Positions 28,837-40,322 of a DNA stretch of 64,000 bases are shown here, in pieces (the stretch's first letter is position 1; each line of letters starts with the position of its first letter). Source of the DNA: Allacma fusca (taxonomy: Eukaryota > Arthropoda > Collembola > Symphypleona > Sminthuridae); the NCBI GenBank assembly GCA_947179485.1, contig OX359247.1, forward strand, positions 26,946,801 to 27,010,800. The letters run 5' to 3'. The translations under genes were made by a program, and so were the position numbers. Below the pieces are notes generated by a model. It was not told where the DNA came from, did not search any database, and worked only from the letters and a program-made list of their open reading frames with translations.

Positions 28837-30135
28837 TGTACGTGCAGAGCTGCGCTCAAGTACAAGTATTACTTGACACGTACCAAGTCGGGTCAAGTTC
28901 GGGTCAAGTTCGGGTTGAGCTTTTAAATGTACGTGATAAATAGGGTCAGGCACAAGTAAAAGGGGAATCCGAACTTGGTAATTCAAGTCGGGTAAATTGC
29001 AAGTGCAGGTTGAGAAATTATACTTGCATCAAAATATCTTGCAAGTGCGAATCTGAGCTCATAGAATACCTGCACCCGAACGTGTAAATGCAAGTATTAT
29101 TTCAAGTATTTTGATTCTCAATAAAACGATTTTTCAAATGCCCCACCGGTTCAGTCATACTTTTTCCCGAGAACGAGCTGCTTTCGCGCTCACAATGAAA
29201 ACGTTACGGACTCGTTAAGCATACGCATTACTCCGCAATGTTTGGAGGATAAGGACTAGACGAGGGTTCCGTTTGCTTTCGGATTCACACTTCATAGTAC
29301 ACGGGTATTGTAAGTACATTTATTTTGTTATATACAAATGAGTTCTCGTGCTCAGAAATAATATTATAGAATTAACAGAAAATGGTCATTCTGCAAAACC
29401 GGAGATTGAGAGGAAGTTCAATTCTACAATTGCCCATCAAGATTTTACATATAATGGGAGTAGAGAATCATTATGAATTTAATTACTGAAATTAAGTACT
29501 TATAATTTTTAATTATTGGATTTTTTATAAATGGTGTTCGCTTCTTCAAATATCGTCTGTTAATGTTATCAGACACCGTTCGTACTTGTCTTTGCATAAA
29601 GGGATGGTTGAAATTTAAGAAATGCGACGATTATCTCAAGCTGACAATGAGAGCTACTGCGGTAGTACAAAGAATACTGGGGGATGCGTAATAATAGCTG
29701 CAGCAATCAGTTTGTTTGTAATTATGTAGAATAAATATGACCACCTCACTAAAACTTCTTAACATCAATCTTTTGTTTTATTAAAATATTCACCACAATT
29801 TGTTTCGTAAAATGTAATTTTCGTTGTGTTGCAGAAATTATAGTATGAAGTTTTATATTTTAAAAAATTACTTGTAATACTTGAAATTCAAGTTCGGGTT
29901 CAAGTTCAGGTTCAAGTTCGGGTTACACAATTTTGGAACCGAATTGCAGGTATTATTTCAAGTTCAGGTAGCTCAAAATATACTTGGTTAAAATTACTTG
30001 AATGGTCAAATACTTGACAAGATTCAAAATACCAAGTTCGTGTCCATGCAAATTAATACTTGCTAGTTAAAGTGCAGGTCAAGTTCAAGTTCGGATCCTC
30101 AATTTACTTGACCCGAACGCAGCTCTGTGTACGTG
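28837..30135. mobile_element. Non-autonomous hAT-type element with 8-bp TSD
   Basis: The element proper is 28,845-30,127. Its ends are inverted: CAGAGCTGCG at the left matches the reverse complement of CGCAGCTCTG at the right, ten of ten. The flanks carry the identical octamer TGTACGTG (28,837-28,844 and 30,128-30,135). An 8-bp target duplication plus ends starting CAGAG (the YARNG consensus) is the hAT signature. Subterminal regions at both ends are packed with TCAAGTTCGGGT/ACTTGA words, probably transposase binding sites. The 1.28-kb interior has no transposase-like frame, so it is a deletion derivative or large MITE. Confidence 0.85.
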
Positions 30136-31240
30136 AAAACAATAACGTCCTAGCGAGCATATAGAATGCTCACGTCGTTAGTGATGATTGTGCTGGGTAA
30201 AAATTATTTGAATTTAACACTCACAAATTATTGTCTTAAAGTGTATTGTTAAAAGGGGACTTTTCCTTTTCCAGGATTTTAAAAATATTTGTCATTATTA
30301 TTTTGTAAATATTCTCCGAAAATAAATTCTCTGCATTAATATTAAATCTCAAATTGAATAACAAAATAATAATTTATTGTCAAAGTGTTCCTGCATGTAT
30401 GTTTTATTTGTGGTTTTTGTGGCAATTGCCTGCAACATAATACGAAGTTACAATACAGTAGTGCATACTTATATTAATTAAAGAACATTTAGTAGTGGTA
30501 GGCATAGGTAGTGAGTTTATAAACGTCCTCTAAGGCACTTCATAATGTAACACCCCGTCATCTGTGTGTGAGGGGGGAGAGATATAAGTCGTCATGTTAT
30601 ATATAAATATACGAAGGGTGAACCAAAAACAACGGAATCTACAATATCTCTTAGATCTCTTAAGTAATATGAACAAATATAAATAAATGGGACACTCAAA
30701 TCATGTTAGATTGACTCAACTCCTGTTGCGATAAAACAAAACAGTTTTAAATGGTTTCCTAACTCATTCCCTGAGCAAGCTTAATTGTAATTGAGTTTTT
30801 GTGATTATATTATTATCACAGAGGGGAATAGATACAATGGACGTCTAAATTGAAATCAAGTTCAGAGCTACCATCTATCTTTCCCAGCACTATCTCATTG
30901 CACCTTTTCGTTTGGATTTGGCGCTTCTTTCTGTACAATAAAGGTCAGAATGAGTTTCCTCGCTCAAACATGCAAACATACTTTTCAATTCAACGGGCTT
31001 TGAATGATAACAACCCTGAAGTATGTGTAATGAACGCTGTATTCTCCTTCAATTATTATAGTAATTAATAAGTATTACGTTGCTCTAAACGAAGACAATT
31101 TTAAGCTGAAATAAAATTTCTAGAACAATTTGAGGTATCAAAATGAGGCGATGAAAATAAACTTCAGATTTCGAAAAGGAAATACCAATTAAACTAGAAG
31201 AAAGTTACAGTAAAGTGTAGGGATATTTACAATTTATACA
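30136..31240. other. No feature recognised
   Basis: AT-rich unique-looking DNA between two mobile elements. The only open frame over 60 codons (30,850-31,068 plus) has no recognisable motif. Confidence 0.5.
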
Positions 31241-31245
31241 AGGTG

Positions 31246-32314
31246 TCCCATATCATTTTCATCCCCCTAACCCATATAGAGGCAACGACACAAAATATTT
31301 CATTCTCCGTTTTGAAGCAAATTCTTTTCCTTAAGCCAAAGAATGGAATCTATTAAATTCTTTTCCAGATTTTTTAATAGCTGTTTCGTTAACCTAGACC
31401 AAGACTTGTGGTCACAATTTTGCAGAACGTGAAGCAAAGTCGAGATTTTTTAGGTTTGCAAACATTACAAATTTTTGCTTATTTCAAAATTTAACTGACT
31501 TTCCGGGAACTAATACACAGGGGCCTATGATGAGAATTTTGGAGATGACCAGTAAGAACAAAGAGCATCAGAACAGAGAGCATGGTTGGGGAAATTCTTT
31601 TTCAGAAGCGAAGATACGGAAAAGAAGAATTTTTATTTCTATTTTTTCATGAACGGTCAGTCGACCATAACAAAATCTTAAAATGTTCCCTTTGTGAGGC
31701 AAGATTGGAACAAAGGAAAAGGTTAATCATTAATGAAACTTTTTTAAACAATTCATAAACTTTGCCTCACATTCATAGGTATTTAGACTGCAATTTTTCA
31801 CCTAAGGCGATATTGCACTCAAACAAATCCTCACGAAAATTCCAAGGGGAGTATTATTTTGAAAATGTTATGGACGACAAACCGTCCATGAAAAGATGAC
31901 AGAATCAGAAATTCTTTTTTTTTTTCGTATCTTCGCTCCTGAAGATGAATTTCCCCAACCAACTCTCTGTTATTCACAGAGAGTTGGAGAGTTTCACAAC
32001 GTCTCCACAATTCTCAACCTAGGACCCTGTGTGATAGATTCCAGCATATGAAAACCTTTAAAATTTCCAACAAATCAGCTTTAAAAGCAATTTCATAAAA
32101 TATTTTGCCTGAGAACAAAAATTTGTAAAGCCGACATTCCCAACAAAATCTACACTTTGCTTCACGTTCTTGCGGATTGTGAGCTAAATTTTTGACCTAG
32201 GCCAGAGAAAACAAATATTTAAAGTGTTAGAAAAGAATTTGCTTCAAAATGGGGAACGATATATATTGTGTCGTTCCCCCTTATATGGACAAGGGGGTTA
32301 AAAATGATATGGGA
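31246..32314. mobile_element. Long inverted-repeat (fold-back) element
   Basis: Both ends read TCCCATATCATTTT inward. Similarity then continues along roughly 440 bp per arm: a CCCCCTAACCC-like block, AACGACACAA, TTTTGAAGCAAATTCTTTTC, AGAACGTGAAGCAAAGT, then GTTGGGGAAATTC, AGCGAAGATACG, TTTTCATG and ACGGT. The arms (about 31,246-31,690 and 31,855-32,314) are separated by about 165 bp. This is the structure of a fold-back DNA element or of two head-to-head copies of a shorter repeat. No coding frame is visible, and I see no convincing target duplication. Confidence 0.7.
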
Positions 32315-32759
32315 TAATCTGTAACTTTAACAAATTATTCTAGTGCTCGTAGTTGCACTGGGGTCTATTGTAATTTTTGCATTTATGAGTAAACTTAGAT
32401 GGAATAAAACAAGTTTTTTTCGATAACATTTGAAACTTTTTTGAGTTAATTTTGTAACTTTCTTCTACCCTGCCGGAAAAGCAGTACAAACTTAAACCTT
32501 ACATTGCGAATTTAAACTGAACAGCATTTAATTCTAGTCCAAAGCCATTTTCTTAAGGTTAATTTCCGTAAGAAATAAAAATTTTAGGATTTCGCTGAAA
32601 AAAAAAAGAATTCTCGTTGATACATTAGAATACTTTAGGCAGTATTCTAAAAGTGTATCTCTCTTTAAAGTATGACAATATAATGGATATTTACATATAC
32701 TTATGTACATAAGTTAGCTTATAGCCTGTCCCGTGCCATTTGTGCAATGTGTTACAAAA

Positions 32760-33170
32760 ATCCGACCCCTGGCGAATTGTTTCCAATAATTTCAGATTTT
32801 ACTTCCAAATATTTTTTGAAACAGGGTTGTGAAAAACTTCAATGGTTTTTCAGGGACCTATCAAGCAGGTCTACTTGTTGAGAATTTAGGTATGACCCAG
32901 AAAAACGCAGAGCAACTTTAGGGAAATTCATCTTCAGGAGCAATGATGTGGAAAAAACGTTTATGATTTTGTCATTTTTTCACAGACGGACTGTCGTTCA
33001 TAAAAAAACAAATTTCAAGGCAATTTATAAGTGTCTCTTTCTAAGTCAGAATTTGCGCTTAAGAGCACCAAACATATGAGGCAAGATTGAAACAAAGGAA
33101 ACATATTTACTATTTATAGAAATTCATAATCTTAAGAACGCATTTTAGCCTTGGGAAGATGATAATATCA
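32760..33170. repeat. Third diverged copy of the fold-back arm
   Basis: In the same orientation as the left arm of the element just upstream. Shared words include GGGAAATTCATCTTCAGGAGC, a TTTTTTCA-ACGG-CTGTCG block, and GAGGCAAGATT-GAAACAAAGGAAA, in the same order and similar spacing. Outer arm sequences are missing, so it is truncated. Confidence 0.6.
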
Positions 33171-33174
33171 AATG

Positions 33175-35750
33175 GATGACCCTTGAAGTTTTCTACAATC
33201 GAAGCTTTGAAATATTTGCAGTGTTTTATATAAAACTAGCATGCAAGCCATCCACCAAGGTGGATGGGAAAACTGGGATAGCATAGGTTTGTAAATCATA
33301 AAAAATATTAAAATTAATATACATATAATTAGGCCATTTTTACATATAAGGTTGTTCTTCGTTTAAATAAATGCAACGGATCCTTTAAACCTCTAATCCG
33401 CTTCGACTGGGTAAAATCTGTGACAGAAACCAACTTCGTCGCTTATTAATGGCTTCATACATAATTTTTTTCATTACTTTTCTTGCAAAGATAAATTAAA
33501 TTTAAAAATTTTAAAAACCAATGCGAATTTAACGGAGTCAACTCTGGTCCGGCCAGGGTACAAAAAAATAACAAAGGCCCTCAGATTCCATGCGGAAAGG
33601 CCTTTCTATTTATTTGACTATGTTATTCAAAGTCCCCCGTCACTAACCGACATAAGCAATGGCTTAATACTCACTGTTTTGCCTACATTTAGTATATAGG
33701 TTTTTGAAGTAACTTCACTGTTGTATTAACTTCATATGTAGTCACAATTAAACATCGAATGGAACTAACATAGTAGCTGGATCTAAAACCTACTCTTAGG
33801 AAAACTAAAAGCTTCTTATTTATGTTAGCAACATTGCCAGATTTTGGTCAAAATAGGATTAGCTGATTTTTTAAACCTGAAGCTTCTCCTTTTATTACGT
33901 GAAGTCCTCAAAGAATAATTTTTAGAATTGTTCTCAAACTTTTCCGTGGCATAAATGTTTTTTGAAAATATTTAAATGCTGTTTAGTAAATAGATGCTGT
34001 GCAGGGTGTTTATAAAGTGGTAATTAAATTATTTAAGATGATCAAATGATTGTAATTTGAAATTGTCCTGTTATTGGAGATTTTTAAGGTTTTTATTCCG
34101 CTTTGCACACACGGCACAGGACAAGCTATACGCTCACTTTTATGCAAATACCCACTGTAATGCCATGCATTGTTGCGTGATATATCTTCAGCATACTAAC
34201 CGTAAAGAAATGGAATTTAAAATACTGAATACACAAATGTTGTTTAAGGATTATAAAGGGTTGCGAGGCGTTCAAGTATCATTCAGTTTAGCTTTCCTAT
34301 TTTAATTAAATATTGAAAGTAATCAAATATAAATGCGATAACTTGAGTGCAAACTGTAGAATAGCTGCAACTATTGTAATCCCGTTGCAATGTGGGAAAA
34401 TAATTTTCATTTGATTAAGTTTCATTTATGGTAAAGTTGTGAATTGAAAGACATCAAGTACTGCTCAAACTACGATCTATTATTAATGAAAAATAATATG
34501 AATTTGGTTAACACTGAGTGGCTACACAAATCTGCATTTCAAACCAACTCTTATTAGGTTGAGAAAATCAGTTCCGTTTTAAATATTTATTCTAGATACA
34601 AATAATCTACATGGGACAAAATGCCTTCTACTAAATTTGTTTCAATAAGAATAACTCCCATTACACATAAATATGCACATTTGATGAGCTATTTGAAAAA
34701 CACAACGAAGAACGGGAAGAAACCAAGTAAGGACATTTTTTGTATTTACCACGTATGAGGGACTTCCAGAATGTATTTTTGTACATCTTTCATTTAATAT
34801 CAAATGCTTTTAAAGCTACTACAAGCATATGCTTTTCACTACATTATGGTACTCGTAAAGGCAAATTATATTTGGTAACCTTAAAAGTACATGAATTGGT
34901 ATCAAAAGATAGACGTAGGCTTTCTGGTTCATCCTACATTTATTCTTTGACTGTTCAATACTTCCACCGTTTACAGCGTGTTTTTAAGCCTAGTGGCAGT
35001 AAATCCCTCCGGATGCACAGGCGCTTTTTAAAAGGCTCACAAGGATGTGACTCTAAACAACGCACAAGTACCATCTCCTTTGCACTGCTTCCACTTCCTT
35101 CTGCATCTAGGAGTTTTTCTGTAAATTAATAGAAACAAAAGATGAATTTAAACTAACGAAACTTACACAGCAAATGCAATCTCTTAATTTCCTTTATACC
35201 ATATAACTTTATTAATTCTTCAGGTAAGTTAGTATAAACAAATTATTTCAGCCACAATCACTGCTCCTCACGGTACCTCACCTGCAGCCCACGTCTGGAT
35301 ACTGCACATTCTTGTATCTTTACCAGTACCCATATACCCAAGCATCGGGCAAACAATTTGCAACAAAACAAGCCGTAGTGACCGTAATATATCACAATAT
35401 TCAAAACCATATGACCTTGATTGCACTGCACTCGTATTGGAAATGTACTCCAAAATTGTGCTCGTTCTAGATTATTTTGCAAACTGTGGTTCCTATGTCC
35501 CAAAGTTGGTAGTTAAAATGCGACCTGAAAGAGAGTGTACAAGTAGCCCTCTGCATACGGCACCAGTCTCACGGGTGGGTACCACATAAATATGTAGGGC
35601 TGCCGTGAGGTTGGAACTGTTAGTGGCCTGAAGTAAGTAAAATAGGCATACCTACAACCTGGGCCCACTAATACTGTATATATTATAATAATAGTACTGT
35701 ATATCTAATTTATATTTTTAACATGAGTGAATATTAGTGTGAAGAAAACA
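33175..35750. other. No confident feature
   Basis: Holds a small perfect palindrome (CCATCCACC-AA-GGTGGATGG near 33,248) and a CAGGGTGTTTATAAAGT word near 34,003 that resembles a transposon terminus but has no partner. A 129-codon open frame lies at 34,740-35,129 plus. That frame has no motif I recognise, and its length is about the longest expected by chance in this much AT-rich DNA. On the minus strand a good acceptor (TTTACAG) sits at its end, without a recognisable exon. Confidence 0.4.
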
Positions 35751-35751
35751 G

Positions 35752-37456
35752 ATACCCAAGTAACACAGTTACGTGCAATTCGCGTCAATAAACGTTGCAT
35801 ATGTTGACCATGTTACGTTACTTATACGATAATAATAGGTACGTTTTAGGGAAACCTTTGGGGTGAAATTTAGTGAAAATGTCCGGGCAAAAAGACGTTG
35901 CAAATTTGACGTTAAAATCACGCTACAATTTACGCTTTAAAAACGTTATAATTACATTCAAATGCGGTACGATTATGCTACCATTTAGATTTCAATAACG
36001 TTATACATACGTACGAGGGCGGTATGCTTATGCTATAGTTGTTTGTTATAATGCTTCTATACAACTGCTCTATTTTCGTACTTGGATTTCAAATAAATAA
36101 ATCAAAATAAGTAAAATTCGATTTATAAATTAACAAGGGTAATTATCTGGAAATTAGTCTTTATTCTCTAAATCTGCAATTTAAATATTAAACATGCCAC
36201 AATTAACATGGTTCAAATTTAGATATTTAACCGGATATTTCCTGTTCAGAGCTTTCAATACAGAGACGCTCGTCTTGACTTCCGCTCAGGCGTTCCAGCT
36301 GGTCCCCAGATCCATTTTTGGGTTTTCAGGCTGCAGAATTACTTCAGACTGCAGACTCTCATTTGTGCTTCTGTAAATAATAAATATTTTCTGTAAACAT
36401 GCAGAACTTCATTAACTGGATGGTTTAGGCAAGCCGAATGCTCAATAAGTTTCTATTAATGAACATGTTCACCATTACATTTTTATACTTTGAGGTGCAG
36501 ATTTTAACCAACTTTTAATTACTTCATCAATAACCGGAACAGTTGTTCCTTTCTTACAGACATAACGAACGGTATCTAGAACCTATATGATAAAACAATG
36601 AGAGGCAGAAAAATCATATAAAAGCAACGGCAGGTGGATCAAAACATTCTTAAACCAATCGAGAATAATTCTTAATTCTAAAATGCAATGTTTTTTCCCG
36701 GCCTAATCCCGGCTACACCATCGTTTAACAGCTTTCTTAAAACCTTGTAGATGCATTTTATTGCATCAGGTCCTCCTAACCAGTCGAGTCATTCAGCCTG
36801 TTGAAACAATTAATACAATAATGAAACAACATTTATTAATTAAATTAATTTTTAAATATTTTTTTTTAACTTGACAAGTGACAACAGTTGACAGTTTGAT
36901 CTAGAAATTTTTGCAATATTGCCGTCATTTTAAAAACAGGAAAAATGTATACTTTCTTGATACCGTTCTGGAGTTGTCCTAATGATCTGCTCCAGATCAT
37001 TGCATTCTTGTAGTGTCGTCACAGGAAGACCAAATGGAAACACACTAATGATGATGCAAATTACAAAAAGAAATGTTTTGAATTATTGTTTCAGTACAAA
37101 ACATTAATCTTACCTTAATGCTAGATAGTGAAATCCACTGGTGAACAAATCCGATTCTCCTTGTAGCTATAACTTAGATCACCATGGCTCCTTCACTAAA
37201 TCATGAGAGAAATAATTGTTTCTCAAAATAAAAGATTTACCGCAATTGAAATCTCACATGCGCAAGAAGGTGTACGAGAATATGAAAAATTTAGTGATTT
37301 TTTCGTTTTAAAAACGTAACAGTGAGACGATATTTGAACGTTACATTTCCAACGTGATTTTAACGTTCGTTTTGGGTAACATTAGATATGCTTCAAAGGT
37401 TACCTAAATTTTGCCATATTTTGACATGTGTACTTTTTACTGTGTTTGTTGGGTAT
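35752..37456 (-). mobile_element. DNA transposon carrying a DUF4806 gene
   Basis: The left end reads ATACCCAAGTAACACAGT. The inverted right end reads ATACCCAACAAACACAGT. Further in, both ends share TTTAGG-AACCTTTG and ACGTTAAAATCACG blocks, giving terminal inverted similarity of over 100 bp. If the outer TA is read as the target duplication, the ends are CCCAA. ACGTTA words are frequent in both subterminal regions. The interior holds a minus-strand, intron-containing DUF4806-type coding sequence, listed separately. No transposase catalytic domain is recognised, so the element may be internally deleted. The superfamily is not assigned. Confidence 0.6.
36475..37166 (-). pseudogene. DUF4806-domain protein, decayed multi-exon copy
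   Basis: DUF4806 is a domain of unknown function common in arthropod mobile elements. Segments appear in the expected order on the minus strand. Exon A (37,166-37,114) ends at a GTAAGA donor and joins in frame to exon B (from 37,044 after CATTAG), which encodes FPFGLPVTTLQECNDLEQII, the usual LP-T-lE start. The third segment (from 36,775) encodes GGPDAIKCIYKVLRKLL, the GG...I...L..L core. The last exon (36,582-36,475, after a TATAG acceptor) encodes 35 residues with DEVIKSWLKSAP, the family's conserved C-terminal helix, then a stop. The third segment has no clean donor and runs into stop codons, and a piece between B and C seems missing. It is therefore probably a dead copy. Confidence 0.6.
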
Positions 37457-37966
37457 GTGACCTTCTGATGACCCTTATATTAAAATGGAATCTTTTTCAC
37501 ATATATCATAATATATTGTGTGCGTATGATACCTCGTTATACACACATTATTTGTACCTTGAAAATTATTATGTTTACAAACATTATTACCATTTACTAT
37601 TTGATTTCTCATTTTTATGAATGAAGCGTGATCTATAAATTGCGACAGGCAATGAGGCGGAGGTAAACCCTGACATTCTATTTTTGGTGGGTGGGCGAGA
37701 ACATGAAAAGGTGTAGGAATGTGATACAATGGGTGGGTGGTTTTAGGGACTGTACTAATGACAACACACAAAATTGCCCACTTTTGAACACCCCTCCCCC
37801 AAAATCACATTAGATCATATTCTGTCCACCCCACCCCCACCATCTCACGTCATGTATAATACTCATGTATTGATTAATACAATAAAGTCTGCATCCTTGA
37901 TTAAAGCGGGATTTAATAAAATATTAATAATTTGTGCACATTCATCAGTCATTTCTGTCAACTTGA

Positions 37967-38697
37967 ACACCAAAGGAAACTTGCAGCATAGCTCAGAGGG
38001 GCAAACGAAGAGTTGACAGACGAAAATTAGTTCCTAAGGATGAGCATACGCCCGTTTTGGAGCAGCCATCCTCAGGAGGTGGGACAGGAGCATTTACAAG
38101 TGGTTCAAATAAATGGTGGCATAATTTTTGCAGATCCGAAGTCCTTGGATTTGATTGTGAGATGGTAACCATAAAAAGGAAGGATGTAACGTGCAGGTTG
38201 GAGCCATTGTTGCCGTATGTGACATTAACGGAAAGGAAATTTACCGGAAAAATAAAAAGAGCTTCCGGATCATACCTCGTGAACTCGGAAACCCTGAAGA
38301 TCAATGGCATTGATGAGTATTCCCTTGTTGATGGACTGTCGTTTCAACAAGTTCAAGAAAAACTACAAGTCTTTTTGACAAAAACATCATAGTGGGGCAC
38401 GCGGTTGCAAATGATTTCCATTGCATGAGTATGGACAACGGAGATTTTGATACCTTTGATCTTCAGTGGCACTGGTGGCGGAAAGATCAAGCAAGCGGTT
38501 CTAGATTGAAACTCAAATTGAAGGCACTATATTAACAATTGTTTCCCCAGGAAAGTTTCCAAGATGGAGTCCATGATTGTATGAAGGATGCGCAAGCCGC
38601 TATGAAGTTGTTCAAGCTAGGAAGTTTATGCAGGCGGAAGTTTAGGCATTTTAAAGTCAAGGCTGCTCCGGTATATGGGCGTATGCTCTCGGCTTAG
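37967..38697 (+). pseudogene. REXO4/ISG20-like 3'-5' exonuclease pseudogene
   Basis: All three DEDDh exonuclease motifs are present in order. Exo I is LGFDCEMVT (about 38,146-38,170), Exo II is VGHAVANDF (about 38,392-38,418), and Exo III is HDCMKDAQAAMKL (from 38,572), which supplies the catalytic H and D. Between them, SYLVNSETLKINGI and a GAIVAVCDINGKEIY-type strand match the REXO4 family, which trims RNA/DNA 3' ends in nuclei. The copy is broken. It shifts frame near 38,175 and back near 38,268, shifts again near 38,375, and has an in-frame TAA at 38,533-38,535. It runs open upstream to 37,967 without a clear ATG; the basic stretch GKRRVDRRK precedes the domain. No introns are visible, so a retrocopy or a passenger in a transposon is likely. 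Confidence 0.85.
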
Positions 38698-39174
38698 AAT
38701 TACTAATCTACTTTTAAATGATATTTTATAGCAATTTAATTACATGTACAACAAATGGCTCAACTAAAAAGCGTATCACAGATGTATACTCTGGTTTAAT
38801 TTTCATGTGTATTCTTGAGAATGTAGTATGCATATGTAATATTAGATGTGCACATACGCAGTAAATTAAATCTGGGCGGTTACATCTTCTCAGGAATTAG
38901 TTCTCCTGATTGAAAAAACCTGAAAACCCTCATTATTTTTTTATGATGTCGGACAATACTTTAACCTCCCCACCTCCTGTCACTCGATGTCACTCATTCT
39001 GATACTCTCCCTCCCTCTAAATGTATGACGTCATTAGTACACAGTCCCTTACGAGTAAAATAGACGCATTTTGAGTGACGCATCTGCATTTTGAAGTTCG
39101 ACAAGAACCCAAATAATACTAACTTTGAACCTTTATTTAAATGATTCATAGGGAATGTATATATGCGCATAAGC
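38698..39174. other. No feature recognised
   Basis: AT-rich spacer between the exonuclease pseudogene and the GGTTCGG element. No poly(A) tract follows the pseudogene. Confidence 0.5.
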
Positions 39175-39983
39175 ATGAGATCGGTTCGGTTTAACGCGGT
39201 TTATCCGACCATCGGTTAACTGAAACCGACTGTTTGGATAGACAAGTCGTAACCGAATTGAAATAACCGAACGGTTCGGACACGTCAATGTCTAACCCGA
39301 TATCGGTTCGGTTCGGTAATAAATATGAATTTATCCGTTCGGTTCGGATGAAGTAAATGTATCCGCTCGGTTAAACTGATGGATAACCGATTTTGAATTT
39401 CGTTCCTAAAATTTTCAACAAATCCTAATCCAGGATCTGTAGCATGAATTTCTCTAGACAAACGATTGTTTCATTATGTATCTGCATTTTGGAGATTTGT
39501 TCATCATATCGCAATTATTTCTCACACGATTATTTAATTTTTAGCTTAAATTAAATAAGTACCTTATTACTAGAACTAATATGTCTTAAGTGATTACCTC
39601 CAACTGCGTAATAACTGCCGAAACTACCGGGAGCAATGAGCCTTCAAGAAAAACATAAAAAGCGCGGTTTGGGACCATGTGGTCTTATTAGAGATTTATT
39701 CCTTAGATTTTTAGTTTGCATTTGAAGTTAAATATTAGGTAGATTTCTATATATTATAGATCTTTATAGATCTGTTTCGAGTAAAATGTTTACTGGTAAA
39801 TTGTGCAATATTGTTTCGGTTATTCGGATAACCGACAAGGGGTTCGGTTATAAAAATCATCCGAACCGATGCATGGCGGGTCGGTTTCGGCCAGGACAAT
39901 TTTTTATCCTAACAAAACGATTCGGTTCGGATTTTGGCAAAAACTTACGGTTCGGATTTGTGTTTTATCTGAACCGATCTCAT
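39175..39983. mobile_element. GGTTCGG-rich inverted-repeat element
   Basis: ATGAGATCGGTTC begins at 39,175 and its exact reverse complement ends at 39,983. The flanks continue the symmetry imperfectly (TATATATGCGCATAAG against a diverged reverse complement), so the true ends may lie about 20 bp further out. Both ends are crowded with CGGTTCGGTT/AACCGAAC words, while the roughly 400-bp middle is plain AT-rich DNA. That is the architecture of a non-autonomous DNA transposon with subterminal binding repeats. No unambiguous target duplication is seen. Confidence 0.55.
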
Positions 39984-40322
39984 CCTTATATGTGCATATA
40001 TATTTCAACGTTCTAAGTCTACTTTTGCACTCAAGACACTGCAATTTTGAAATTGGTAGCATTGCACATTGCATTTTACAGAGTGCAGTTTTAAAGCATT
40101 TTATGGGTTTTTGGATTTGCTGATTGCCGTCTGTACCCAGCATAAATAATTGGCGCAATCATGATGCTAAATAAAAAATTATGAACGCAATCAACATATA
40201 ATTATATCCATCTATCAATTCTTACCAACATGAGTAAAAGTGCTGGATGTGAACTGAACTAAAAACTGAAGACAACGTGGAGAAATTACAGTATTTAAAT
40301 CTCAGAACTGAAGTCTGAAGAA

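Noticed and set aside
34740-35129. 129-codon plus-strand frame
   Set aside because: Low-complexity Ser/Arg-rich end, no family match that I recognise, and a competing minus-strand reading with a good splice acceptor; left as unassigned.
35530-35640. GC-richer segment with small stems, considered as a tRNA or small RNA
   Set aside because: No A-box/B-box pair and no cloverleaf can be drawn.
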